Below, piece by piece: positions 55,408-63,066 of a DNA stretch of 64,000 nucleotides. Source of the DNA: AP-15 sp963700185. GTDB taxonomy: Bacteria; Pseudomonadota; Alphaproteobacteria; ATCC43930; CGMCC-115725. Both the position numbers and the translations under genes were made by a program. The first letter of the stretch is position 1. Each line of letters starts with the position of its first letter. The DNA lies in assembly GCA_963700185.1 (NCBI GenBank), contig CAVOWP010000022.1, positions 154,735 through 218,734 on the forward strand, written 5' to 3'. Below the pieces are notes generated by a model that saw only the letters and a list, made by a program, of their open reading frames with translations, searched no databases and had not been told where the DNA came from.

Positions 55408-56094
55408 GTGGAGGCAAACGTCGCGCCGGAACAGGCTGTCGTCTCGAGCCGAGCGGGTCGGGGTATCCGCATCCTGCTCGTATGGGGCGTGCGCTTCACC
55501 GGCGAATGCCTTGCCGAGCTCCTCGAACGCGACCCCTCAATGTCGGTCATCGGGCTGTGCGCCGATCTCTCCGAGGCGGTGGCGCTCAGCGCGTCCATGC
55601 AGCCAGACATCGTATTGTTGGATGGAAGAATGCCCGAGGGTGCAGCCGCAGCAAGGCGCGCTCTTGACGAGGCTCCTGGCATGCGCATTGTCGTCTCCTC
55701 GGTCAGGGAGACGGAAGACGACGTCGTCGCCTGGGCCGAGGCCGGGGTGATCGGGTACATCCCGAGAACCACGCCGCTCTGCGATTTCGTGCGCCTGATG
55801 ATGGATATCCACAGTGGCGAGCAGCTCTGCTCGGGCCGGGTCGCTGCGGGCTTGCTGAGGCGCATCGCTCACACTGCTAATGGGAGCACCCGCCGCAATC
55901 GGCTGGTCGCGAGGCCTGCGCTAACCAGGCGCGAGCGCCAGACTGCCGAGCTGATCAAGAGCGGGCTCAGCGACAAGGAAATCGCCCGCCGGTTGAATAT
56001 CAGCGTTGCGACGACGAAGTCACACGTGCATAACCTGCTCGGCAAGCTAAACGCAAGGCGCCGAACCGAGATAGCCGATTACTTGCGCGGGTAG
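55408..56094 (+). CDS. LuxR/NarL-family regulator with degenerate receiver
   Basis: A 228-residue protein with a CheY-like receiver and a LuxR-type helix-turn-helix (LTRRERQTAELIKSGLSDKE, then IARRLNISVATTKSHVHNLL). The phosphoacceptor position Asp72 (LLDGRMPEG) is present, but the N-terminal acidic pair is replaced by Trp26-Gly27 (ILLVWGVRF) and the conserved Lys near the end of the receiver is Arg120 (GYIPRTTP). So it may be active without phosphorylation, or answer another signal. No sensor kinase is adjacent. Confidence 0.87.
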   Translation: MEANVAPEQAVVSSRAGRGIRILLVWGVRFTGECLAELLERDPSMSVIGLCADLSEAVALSASMQPDIVLLDGRMPEGAAAARRALDEAPGMRIVVSSVRETEDDVVAWAEAGVIGYIPRTTPLCDFVRLMMDIHSGEQLCSGRVAAGLLRRIAHTANGSTRRNRLVARPALTRRERQTAELIKSGLSDKEIARRLNISVATTKSHVHNLLGKLNARRRTEIADYLRG

Positions 56095-56106
56095 TTTGCC
56101 GGACCG

Positions 56107-56580
56107 TCAGATGCCGCTGTGGCCGCGGGCGATTTCGGCTTGTGCAACCTCTTGCGGGATCAGCCAGGCATAGAACGTGTCGCGCACACAGTTTCTGCAG
56201 GCGCCGTCCCAACTTTGCGAAGAAAGGATCTTGATGTAGAGCTGCTGGCCGGGCACGGCGTCGATATCCCTGTCTTGATTGAAGTCTTTGTTATAGCTCA
56301 CCGGCGCGATGTGGTAGTGCCCGGGCGGAACGTCGCGATAGAACACGCTGCCGTTTGCGACAGAGCCGTAATAGCTGCCATTCACGTCGATATTCGCGAG
56401 ATTGAGGCTCTCTGAGGGCAGCCAATTACGATAAAACCAGATCCGGGCTTGGCCCGTCGGGAGCGGGGGTGCAGCAACGGAGACTTGCGTCGGCGGATCG
56501 GCGCAACCCGCCGTTGTCAGCAGCAAGACGCTCGACCACTGCAGCCACCTTCGCGAAAGTCGAGCGGAATCCCGCGCCAT
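56107..56580 (-). CDS. DUF2846-like lipoprotein
   Basis: A 157-residue lipoprotein. The signal LQWSSVLLLTTAGC has a lipobox-like TAGC. The mature part has GQARIWFYRNWLPSES, DVNGSYYGSVANGSVFYRDV, PPGHYHIAPVSYN, which is DUF2846-like (small secreted beta-sandwich). The same pattern, SARVWFLRGW ... GSSFFRDFSPGTYTF, recurs in the gene at 58906-59406. I start at the ATG at 56580, preceded by GGAGGAAA. Confidence 0.75.
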   Translation of the reverse strand: MARDSARLSRRWLQWSSVLLLTTAGCADPPTQVSVAAPPLPTGQARIWFYRNWLPSESLNLANIDVNGSYYGSVANGSVFYRDVPPGHYHIAPVSYNKDFNQDRDIDAVPGQQLYIKILSSQSWDGACRNCVRDTFYAWLIPQEVAQAEIARGHSGI

Positions 56581-56687
56581 CGGTATTTCCTCCTTTTCCC
56601 GCGCGCCGCGGGCGCCTGGGGTCATCGCCCTTCGGCGATTTCCCGCGACGATGGATATGTACCGGCTGGTTGCGCTATCAAGCCCCG

Positions 56688-58583
56688 ATGAACCGAAAGC
56701 AGCGGCGGGTCGAATCCCGGCTGGGGCAGCAGGACCGCGCGGCTGGAAGCCCAGCGGCGTCGATCGCGCGATGGTTCGGCGCGGCGCTCGCGCATCAGCG
56801 CAGCGGACGCGCCGCCGATGCGGAGCGGGTGTGCCGCGAGATCCTGTCTGTTCAGCCCGGTCATGCGCAAACCCTTCATCTGCTCGGGCTGATCGAGCAT
56901 CAGCGCGGGCGCTCCGACGAGGCGATCGAGCACATCCGCATGGCGATCATGCGGGACGGCCGGGACCCGGCTTTTCACCACAACCTCGGTAACATCCTCA
57001 GAGGACTCGATCGGCGCGCCGATGCCATTAGTTGCTACGAACGCGCTCTCGCCCTTGCGCCGGCCTCGGTCGATACCCTCTACAATCTAGGCAATACATA
57101 TCAGGACCTCGGCCAGCCGGAGCGCGCCGCCGCCTATTTCGAACGCGCGCTGCGCCTCAACCCTGAAGTGGTCGAATTACATAATAATCTCGGCAATGCG
57201 TTGCAGGACCTCGGCCGGCTCGACGAAGCGATCGGCTGCTACCGCAAGGCGCTGGCGCTCCGGCCGGATCGTGTCGAGAGCCTCGACAACCTCGCTGGTG
57301 CTCTGCAGTCGCAAGGGAAATCGGACGAAGCTCAGGCCTGCTATGAGCGCGCTCTTGCGCTTTGGCCGGATCGTGTCGAGAGCCTCATCGGGCTTGGCGT
57401 CGTATTGCGCGCCCAAGGCCGGCTGAAGGAAGCCGTCGCCCGCTACCGGCGGGCGCTGGCATTGTCGCCCGACCATCCTGACGCGCACAACAATCTCGGC
57501 ATCGCACTCATTGATCTGGGCTGCCGGGAGGAGGCGATCACGCATCACAATAAGGCGCTGGCTCTGCAGCCGGGGCGCGCCGAACTGCATTACAATCTCG
57601 GCAGCGCTCTCCAGCGCCAAGGCCTGTACGCCGAGGCGTTCGCCTGCTATGGGCGCGCGTTGGCCCTCAAACCCAATTATGCGCGGGCGCACCTCAACCG
57701 CTCGCTCGCTCTGCTGCTGACCGGAGAGTTCGACGAGGGGTGGCAGGAGTACGAGTGGCGATTTGCCGTCGCCCGGTACGATCGTAAGTTCGACCAACCC
57801 TTATGGTCCGGCGAACCTCTCGGCGGACGGAGCATCCTGGTCCACGCCGAGCAAGGGTTCGGGGACTCGCTGCAGTTTGTCCGTTATGTCTCCGCAGTAG
57901 CCGAGCGCGACGGCAGGGTCGTGCTGGAGGTCCCGGAACCGCTCGTCCGTCTTGCGCGTACGGTCGCCGGCGTGTCGCAAGTCGTCGCCCGCGGCGACCC
58001 CCTCCCGGCCTTCGACTGCCATTGTCCGCTTCTCAGCCTGCCTCGGGTATTCAAGACAAACCTGGCGACCATCCCCAACGCGGTGCCCTATCTGGCGGTC
58101 CCGGCGGAAGCTTCGGCTGCCTGGGCCGAGCGGATCCCCACGACGCCCGGCCTCAGGGTGGGTGTCGTATGGGCCGGCACTACGGTTGGCGCGATCGATC
58201 TGCGGTTGCTCCAACCGCTATGGGATCTCGACATAAGCTGGTTCAGCCTTCAACTCGGCGAGCGGTCGGGCGACATTTCGTCTCTTGCCCGAGTGAAGAT
58301 TATCGATCTCTCGCCATGGCTCACGGATTTTGCCGAAACTGCGGCCGCCGTTTGCCGCCTGGACTTGATAATCAGCGTGGACACTTCGGTTGCGCATCTG
58401 GCAGGCGCTCTCGGCCGCCCGACATGGCTCCTGTTGCAGTATCCGCCGGAGTGGCGCTGGCTGCTCGAGCGCGACGACAGTCCTTGGTATCCGACCGCGC
58501 GGCTGTTCCGGCAGAGGCAGGAGGGTGATTGGCTCGAAGCGGTGCGCGAGGTCGCCGCCGCCCTTGCGCAAATACCCCGTTGA
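56688..58583 (+). CDS. TPR protein with C-terminal glycosyltransferase-like domain
   Basis: A 631-residue protein. Residues about 30-400 hold around nine tetratricopeptide repeats, the consensus of which is AHNNLG-ALxxxGR-EEAIxxYRxALALxPD. The C-terminal part resembles the GT9/heptosyltransferase-like domain (VHAEQGFGDSLQFVRYV, RVGVVWAGTT, LIISVDTSVAHLAGALGRPT, WRWLLERDDSPWYPTARLFR). This layout is common in bacterial TPR-O-GlcNAc-transferase-like proteins; activity is not shown. It is divergent from the lipoprotein gene. Confidence 0.88.
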   Translation: MNRKQRRVESRLGQQDRAAGSPAASIARWFGAALAHQRSGRAADAERVCREILSVQPGHAQTLHLLGLIEHQRGRSDEAIEHIRMAIMRDGRDPAFHHNLGNILRGLDRRADAISCYERALALAPASVDTLYNLGNTYQDLGQPERAAAYFERALRLNPEVVELHNNLGNALQDLGRLDEAIGCYRKALALRPDRVESLDNLAGALQSQGKSDEAQACYERALALWPDRVESLIGLGVVLRAQGRLKEAVARYRRALALSPDHPDAHNNLGIALIDLGCREEAITHHNKALALQPGRAELHYNLGSALQRQGLYAEAFACYGRALALKPNYARAHLNRSLALLLTGEFDEGWQEYEWRFAVARYDRKFDQPLWSGEPLGGRSILVHAEQGFGDSLQFVRYVSAVAERDGRVVLEVPEPLVRLARTVAGVSQVVARGDPLPAFDCHCPLLSLPRVFKTNLATIPNAVPYLAVPAEASAAWAERIPTTPGLRVGVVWAGTTVGAIDLRLLQPLWDLDISWFSLQLGERSGDISSLARVKIIDLSPWLTDFAETAAAVCRLDLIISVDTSVAHLAGALGRPTWLLLQYPPEWRWLLERDDSPWYPTARLFRQRQEGDWLEAVREVAAALAQIPR

Positions 58584-58624
58584 GGCATCCTATGGGCCGT
58601 CCGTAAGCTTTTGCGTAAGCCGAA

Positions 58625-58882
58625 ATGCGCCCTCTTCTGCTGATCGCGATACTCGCCCTTGCGGCCTGCACCGAGTCTTCGATCAGCCGCATCGACAGCC
58701 GTACATTCGCGATCGAGAGCCCCGGCATCCCGGGAGGGTCGGAAGCCCCGAACCGGCGCTTGGCAGAGCGAGTGTGTCCGGGCGGTTATCGCGTCATGGA
58801 CAAGACGGTTCACCAAGGCACCCCCGACCGGGCCCGAGACGAGCCTGGCATTTTCACAAACTGGACAATCCGATGCCTCTAA
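58625..58882 (+). CDS. small lipoprotein, unknown
   Basis: An 85-residue protein with a signal peptide and lipobox (LLIAILALAACTE). The mature part includes RRLAERVCPGGYRVMDKTVH, a Cys-containing segment typical of small outer-membrane lipoproteins of rhizobia. It follows the TPR gene by 41 bp on the same strand. Confidence 0.75.
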   Translation: MRPLLLIAILALAACTESSISRIDSRTFAIESPGIPGGSEAPNRRLAERVCPGGYRVMDKTVHQGTPDRARDEPGIFTNWTIRCL

Positions 58883-58905
58883 ACACCGCTGGTCAGAGAA
58901 TAGGT

Positions 58906-59406
58906 ATGAACAAATACGTTTTCCCGGTAGCTGTGCTGCTCGTCGCGTGTCTCCTGGTGCTCGCCGACTGCACACCGCAGGCGAAGGTCACGGCATCGCA
59001 AGTGCAGATCCCGGCCATCGCGTCGGGGTCGGCGCGGGTTTGGTTTCTGCGGGGGTGGGACGCGCCGAGCGGCCAAACCTATGTCTACGCCGCAACTCCA
59101 TCAGTCTTCGCAAATGGCACACCGGTCGGTAACCTCCCGGTGGGCTCCAGTTTCTTCCGCGATTTCTCGCCGGGGACCTACACTTTTACGGTAGAGCCCT
59201 ATGGCCTTCCGACCCCGCAGGAGACCACCGTCCAACTCGCCGCAGGAACGCAGAGCTATCTTCAAGCCCAGTGGGTAGCCAGCTGGGAGTTCGGCTATCC
59301 CGAGGCGGATTATAGTTTCGCGCCGAATACCTTTGCTGTCCTGGCGATGTCGCCGCAGGTGGCGCAGGCCTATCTACCCACGTTGTCCTATCTCGGCCAG
59401 CGCTAG
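58906..59406 (+). CDS. DUF2846-like exported protein, paralogue of 56107-56580
   Basis: A 166-residue exported protein: the signal MNKYVFPVAVLLVACLLVLADC ends in a Cys, so it may be a lipoprotein. The mature part has SARVWFLRGWDAPSGQTYV, GSSFFRDFSPGTYTFTVEP and SFAPNTFAVLAMSPQVAQAY. This is the same pattern as the lipoprotein on the other side of the TPR-glycosyltransferase gene. Confidence 0.75.
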   Translation: MNKYVFPVAVLLVACLLVLADCTPQAKVTASQVQIPAIASGSARVWFLRGWDAPSGQTYVYAATPSVFANGTPVGNLPVGSSFFRDFSPGTYTFTVEPYGLPTPQETTVQLAAGTQSYLQAQWVASWEFGYPEADYSFAPNTFAVLAMSPQVAQAYLPTLSYLGQR

Positions 59407-59910
59407 TCCGGAGCGCCCGAAACAAAGGCGCGGATGCGCGGATCAAGTCCGCGCAAAGACGACCAGGGTTGATACCTGCGAGTCCCCAACCCGATTATCC
59501 GTGCAAAGAAAGTTTCCCCGGACAGCCTTGCGCGGAAGGAATCTAGGGCGGCAAGGCCACCGCGGTCGGCCCTTTTGAGGAATTCCTCTCCACCCCAGGG
59601 GCGGAGAGGGAGATGCCCCGCCCCTCAGGCACGCTTCTCTTCTGTTGCATATCTAACACAGCTGCGCGCATCCGTTGGTCTCGACGCCGCTCCTTCAGCT
59701 AAACGGATAGCAAAAAGGGGGACCATCAAATCGATGGAATTTCCAACGTATTCAGCATGTTGCGCTGTATAGGTCTAAACCTAAGAAACCTAAGGTTTAG
59801 ACCTCATGCTCCATCTCTTTTCAATCTGACGATGGATAGTGCCGGAAGCCCACACTCGGTCAACATCAACCTACGATTTCAGAGGTTGGTCACCTGGGGA
59901 GCGGCTAACG
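59407..59910. other. intergenic region upstream of the porin
   Basis: No gene is supported. It contains a repeat-like CCTCTCCACCCCAGGGGCGGAGAGG near 59586-59610 and a perfect inverted repeat at 59771-59804 (listed separately). The porin promoter should be in this stretch. Confidence 0.45.
59771..59804. promoter_or_regulatory. perfect 12-bp inverted repeat upstream of DcaP
   Basis: AGGTCTAAACCT (59771-59782) and AGGTTTAGACCT (59793-59804) are exact reverse complements with a 10-nt spacer. No T-tract follows. It lies 106 bp before the DcaP ATG. It could be an operator or a leader hairpin. Confidence 0.6.
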
Positions 59911-61539
59911 ATGACGAGAACGCGTACTATTGGCACTCTGGCGGCAATCGGCGGCCTGACCGCGACGGTCGCATTGCTGACGGGTCTTCCAACGGCCAGC
60001 GCCGACGAGTTGGCGGATTTGCGGGCCAATCAGGAGCTTCTGCAGCGCCGCATCGACCAGCTGGCGCAGGGCGAACTGCCAGGACAAAAAATCGCCCCCG
60101 GTGTGCCGGGGGGGTTGGGTACCCAGCCGATCCCGGGTCAATCTCTCATCGGCGGCAGCTTCCCGCGGTCGTTCCTGATCCCCGGCACCGACACCTCGAT
60201 CCGCGTCGGCGGCTTTGTCGACCTCACGGCGAACTACTTTTTCCAGGGCGCCAACACCGGAAATCCCGGTACTCCTTCGTCGAATTTTGGCCAAAACGGG
60301 AACCTGAATGGGGTGCCGGTCGGCCAGCAGTTCGTGCCCGGTCTCGGCAATGTCGCACAGCAGGCCAACCATTCGCGCGGCAACGGGTTCTTCGAGTTCA
60401 GCCCGCAGCAGTCGCGGCTAAACGTCGAGACCCGCACCCCGACGGCCTGGGGCGAGTCGCGGACATTCCTCGAGTTCGACTGGGCGGGCTCCAACAATTT
60501 CAGCGCCCAGACCGTGCAGCAAAACGGCGGCGACAGCCTGCTCCCGCGCCTCAGATTCGCCTACGGCACGTTGGGCGGGTTCCTCGCCGGCCAGGCGATC
60601 TCGAACTTCTCCGATGCCGACGCCGACACCGAATCAATGGAATTCGGCGGCGCGATGGGCTCGACCGGCGGCCAGCGCATCCCACAGGTACGGTATACCA
60701 TCGCGACTCCATTTGGCGGCGCGTTGTCGGTGTCGGCCGAACAGCCGACCGTCAACGTCGAAACTCCTGCCGGCGTTTTCGCTAACGACTCGAATGTCGG
60801 CGGGCTCCCGGGCGGCCCAGGGACCGGGCTGATCCCCGCGACCTGCAACGGCGTCCCGTGCACCGGCGCGGGAACCGCAATCAACGGCAACATCGCCAAG
60901 GCCATCGCGCCCAACGTTGCCGTTGCGTCCTATTGGGCGCAGCCCTGGGGGCATGTCGACTTCTCCGGGGTGATCGTTCCGATGCAGTTCAACGACGGCC
61001 ATTTCATCTCCCGGGATTACCTGGGCTATGGCGGGCACTTCAGCGGCGACGTCAAGCCCGGCTGGTTCGGGTGGGCCAAGGACGATTTCCTGTTCAGCTT
61101 TATCGCGGGCGAAGGCATCGGCGTGTATTCGAGCGGCGGGTGGAGCGGCACTGCCGCGATGTCGACCAACTTCACTGTCGCAACCGCGTGCGCGACGCCG
61201 CAGCCGGGCTGCGTGGGCGGAATGGCGGCGTCGAACGTCCTCTTCAGCCAGAACTTTGCGTATAGTACAAATGGCGGCTACCAGCATTGGTGGGCGCCGA
61301 ACCTGCGATCGACGATAGCGGCCGGCATGGCGCATCAAGACCTCAACTCACGGCTTATAGGGCCGAGCCAATCCAGCACGTTTAGCAAGGAGCAGTGGAA
61401 CGCCTTCGCCAATCTGGTGTGGAACCCGGTCGCGTTCATCACCGCCGGCATCCAGTACAATTATGGCACCCGCATCGTGGTCGCCAACGGCAAGGGCCAT
61501 GCGCAGGCTATCTCCGCCAAGTTCCGCGTAGCCTTCTAG
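59911..61539 (+). CDS. DcaP-like trimeric outer-membrane porin
   Basis: A 542-residue outer-membrane protein. The signal peptide is about residues 1-31 (cleavage after ASA), followed by a short coiled-coil (ELADLRANQELLQRRIDQL), a Pro/Gly linker, and the DcaP motif SIRVGGFVDLTANYFF. The rest is beta-barrel (SRLNVETRTPTAWGESRTFL, RLRFAYGTLGGFLAGQAISN) ending with an aromatic AKFRVAF, as expected for Bam insertion. DcaP porins take up dicarboxylic and other small acids. I start at the ATG at 59911. Confidence 0.9.
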   Translation: MTRTRTIGTLAAIGGLTATVALLTGLPTASADELADLRANQELLQRRIDQLAQGELPGQKIAPGVPGGLGTQPIPGQSLIGGSFPRSFLIPGTDTSIRVGGFVDLTANYFFQGANTGNPGTPSSNFGQNGNLNGVPVGQQFVPGLGNVAQQANHSRGNGFFEFSPQQSRLNVETRTPTAWGESRTFLEFDWAGSNNFSAQTVQQNGGDSLLPRLRFAYGTLGGFLAGQAISNFSDADADTESMEFGGAMGSTGGQRIPQVRYTIATPFGGALSVSAEQPTVNVETPAGVFANDSNVGGLPGGPGTGLIPATCNGVPCTGAGTAINGNIAKAIAPNVAVASYWAQPWGHVDFSGVIVPMQFNDGHFISRDYLGYGGHFSGDVKPGWFGWAKDDFLFSFIAGEGIGVYSSGGWSGTAAMSTNFTVATACATPQPGCVGGMAASNVLFSQNFAYSTNGGYQHWWAPNLRSTIAAGMAHQDLNSRLIGPSQSSTFSKEQWNAFANLVWNPVAFITAGIQYNYGTRIVVANGKGHAQAISAKFRVAF

Positions 61540-61549
61540 GAGGAGGCCG

Positions 61550-62044
61550 ATGCTCGAACTCATCGATGGCCTTCCCGGGAACGTCGTCGGCATCGCGGTG
61601 AGCGGACGTCTGACGTTGCAGGACTGCCAGGACGTCCTGGTCCCGGCGATGGAGAAGTCGCTCAAACGCCACGAAAAAATTCGGCTTTATTACGAACTCA
61701 ACTCGCGGTTTCCCGGCGCCGCGTGGGACGAGCTCGACCTCGGACTGGAGCACGCTTCGCGCTGCGAGCGGGTTGCGATCGTGACCGACATCGGTTGGGT
61801 CAGGCTGACCGTAAAGGCGCTTCGCTTTCTGATACCCAGCGAAATACGAGTTTTCCCGACCATTCAGGCGGATGAGGGCCGTGCTTGGATCAGGGCCCGG
61901 CCGCGGCCTCAGGTGGAGGCCGGGACGGCGGCACCGGTGCGAGCGCGGCGGGTCCGGGCACGCCGCGTGAGGCGGTCGTCACCTGCGCCAGCAACCTCGC
62001 GAATTGCGCATGAACAGGAGCAAGCGGCGGCGATCGGCCACTGA
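61550..62044 (+). CDS. STAS/SpoIIAA-like protein
   Basis: A 164-residue protein. The first 120 residues match the SpoIIAA-like (STAS/SEC14) fold: MLELIDGLPGNVVGIAVSGR, KIRLYYELNSRFPGAAWDEL, and HASRCERVAIVTDIGWVRLT. The C-terminal 45 residues are Arg/Ala-rich and probably disordered. It begins 10 bp after the porin stop, after AGGAGG. The role is unknown; such proteins often sit beside envelope genes. Confidence 0.8.
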   Translation: MLELIDGLPGNVVGIAVSGRLTLQDCQDVLVPAMEKSLKRHEKIRLYYELNSRFPGAAWDELDLGLEHASRCERVAIVTDIGWVRLTVKALRFLIPSEIRVFPTIQADEGRAWIRARPRPQVEAGTAAPVRARRVRARRVRRSSPAPATSRIAHEQEQAAAIGH

Positions 62045-62112
62045 GCAGTCCCGCTGACGCATACCAGATCCCGACGATTAGAACTCATGCACGCGCTCCG
62101 CTCCGGCCGCAT

Positions 62113-62198
62113 CACCCCCAACCCGGCCCTCCCCCATCAAGGGGAGGGAGTACACGGAAAGCCCTCCCCTTGATGGGGGAGGGTCTGGAAGGGGGTGA
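62113..62198. repeat. CCCTCCCCC-type repeat with perfect 22-bp inverted arms
   Basis: CCCTCCCCCATCAAGGGGAGGG (62127-62148) and its exact reverse complement (62162-62183) are separated by 13 bp. The flanks CACCCCCAACCCGG and TCTGGAAGGGGGTG are also complementary, so the whole element of about 86 bp can form one long stem-loop. It sits between convergent genes. Confidence 0.85.
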
Positions 62199-62233
62199 GC
62201 CGAATGAGTTCTGACCAGAAAGATTTAGCATCA

Positions 62234-62584
62234 TCACTGGCGAGCACTCTGTAATTGCCGGGTGGCGGGAAACTGCGTCTTGGCCGCCGGGGCTGAGTGA
62301 TCATCGAGCTGTGACTGCGTCGCCATCAGCTCGCGCTCCAGCGCTTCGATACGCCGGCGCCTGGCGCTGAGTTCGCGCCGGTTGCGGTGGCCGGCCATCC
62401 AAGCCGTAGCCACGCCGATCAGCGCCCCGATCAGCAGGCTCATGAAACACAGCAGATAAAGCGGCACATCCGCCAGGAACGGCAGCGGCCAGAACCCGAC
62501 CGATACCGTTTCACGGTTGGAGACGGCGAACAGGATCAAAACAATCGCGATGACCAGAAAGACGGCCCGGTAAAGGATCCTCAC
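62234..62584 (-). CDS. LapA-domain membrane protein (DUF1049)
   Basis: A 116-residue inner-membrane protein with two membrane helices (LYRAVFLVIAIVLILFAVSN and LYLLCFMSLLIGALIGVATA), the conserved NRETVSVGFWPLP between them, then a coiled-coil region (RRRIEALERELMATQSQLDD). LapA/LapB are linked to lipopolysaccharide assembly. It is in the conserved rpsA-ihfB-lapA order. Confidence 0.92.
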   Translation of the reverse strand: MRILYRAVFLVIAIVLILFAVSNRETVSVGFWPLPFLADVPLYLLCFMSLLIGALIGVATAWMAGHRNRRELSARRRRIEALERELMATQSQLDDHSAPAAKTQFPATRQLQSARQ

Positions 62585-62617
62585 TCGCCGGGCCTTACGG
62601 TGAAAACCGCTTCAGGC

Positions 62618-62905
62618 TTAGCCTGCGCTCTGGTTCAAGCGGTCGCGCAGCTGTTTGCCTGTCTTGAAGAAAGGGATGTGTTTCTCGGCCACCGAGACGC
62701 TGTCGCCGGTCCGTGGGTTGCGGCCGACGCGCGCATCGCGCCGCTTGACCGAAAACGCCCCGAACCCGCGCAATTCGACCCGGTCGCCCCGCGCCAGCGC
62801 CCCCGCAATCTCGTCGAAGATCGCCGTGACGAGGACCTCGACGTCGCGCTGGTAAAGATGCGGATTGGCGTCGGCAAGCTTCTGTACGAGCTCCGATTTC
62901 GTCAT
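62618..62905 (-). CDS. ihfB: integration host factor subunit beta
   Basis: A 95-residue HU/IHF-fold DNA-bending protein. The start MTKSELVQKLADANPHLYQR, GALARGDRVELRGFGAFSV, and the DNA-binding arm RNPRTGDSVSVAEKHIPFFK are typical of IhfB. It pairs with IhfA to bend DNA at specific sites. Located between rpsA and lapA, as usual. Confidence 0.96.
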   Translation of the reverse strand: MTKSELVQKLADANPHLYQRDVEVLVTAIFDEIAGALARGDRVELRGFGAFSVKRRDARVGRNPRTGDSVSVAEKHIPFFKTGKQLRDRLNQSAG

Positions 62906-62986
62906 CGCGATCGTCGCTCCCCGCCTTGTATTTTGCAGGCGCTAAACCTGCCAAATCAACCGGCAAGCGTCAAGCATCCCTCAAAG

Positions 62987-63052
62987 CCCCCTCCCTAACC
63001 ATCCCCCGCATGCGGGGGATGGAATGGGTGGGGCCTCCGAAGCGGGTGAGGG
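62987..63052. repeat. CATCCCCCGCATGCGGGGGATG palindromic repeat
   Basis: A perfect 22-bp palindrome at 63000-63021 inside CCCTAACC...GAATGGGTGGGG...GCGGGTGAGGG. It is related to the elements at 2401-2455 and 62113-62198 and lies between ihfB and rpsA. Confidence 0.8.
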
Positions 63053-63066
63053 ACGGACAGCTTAAA

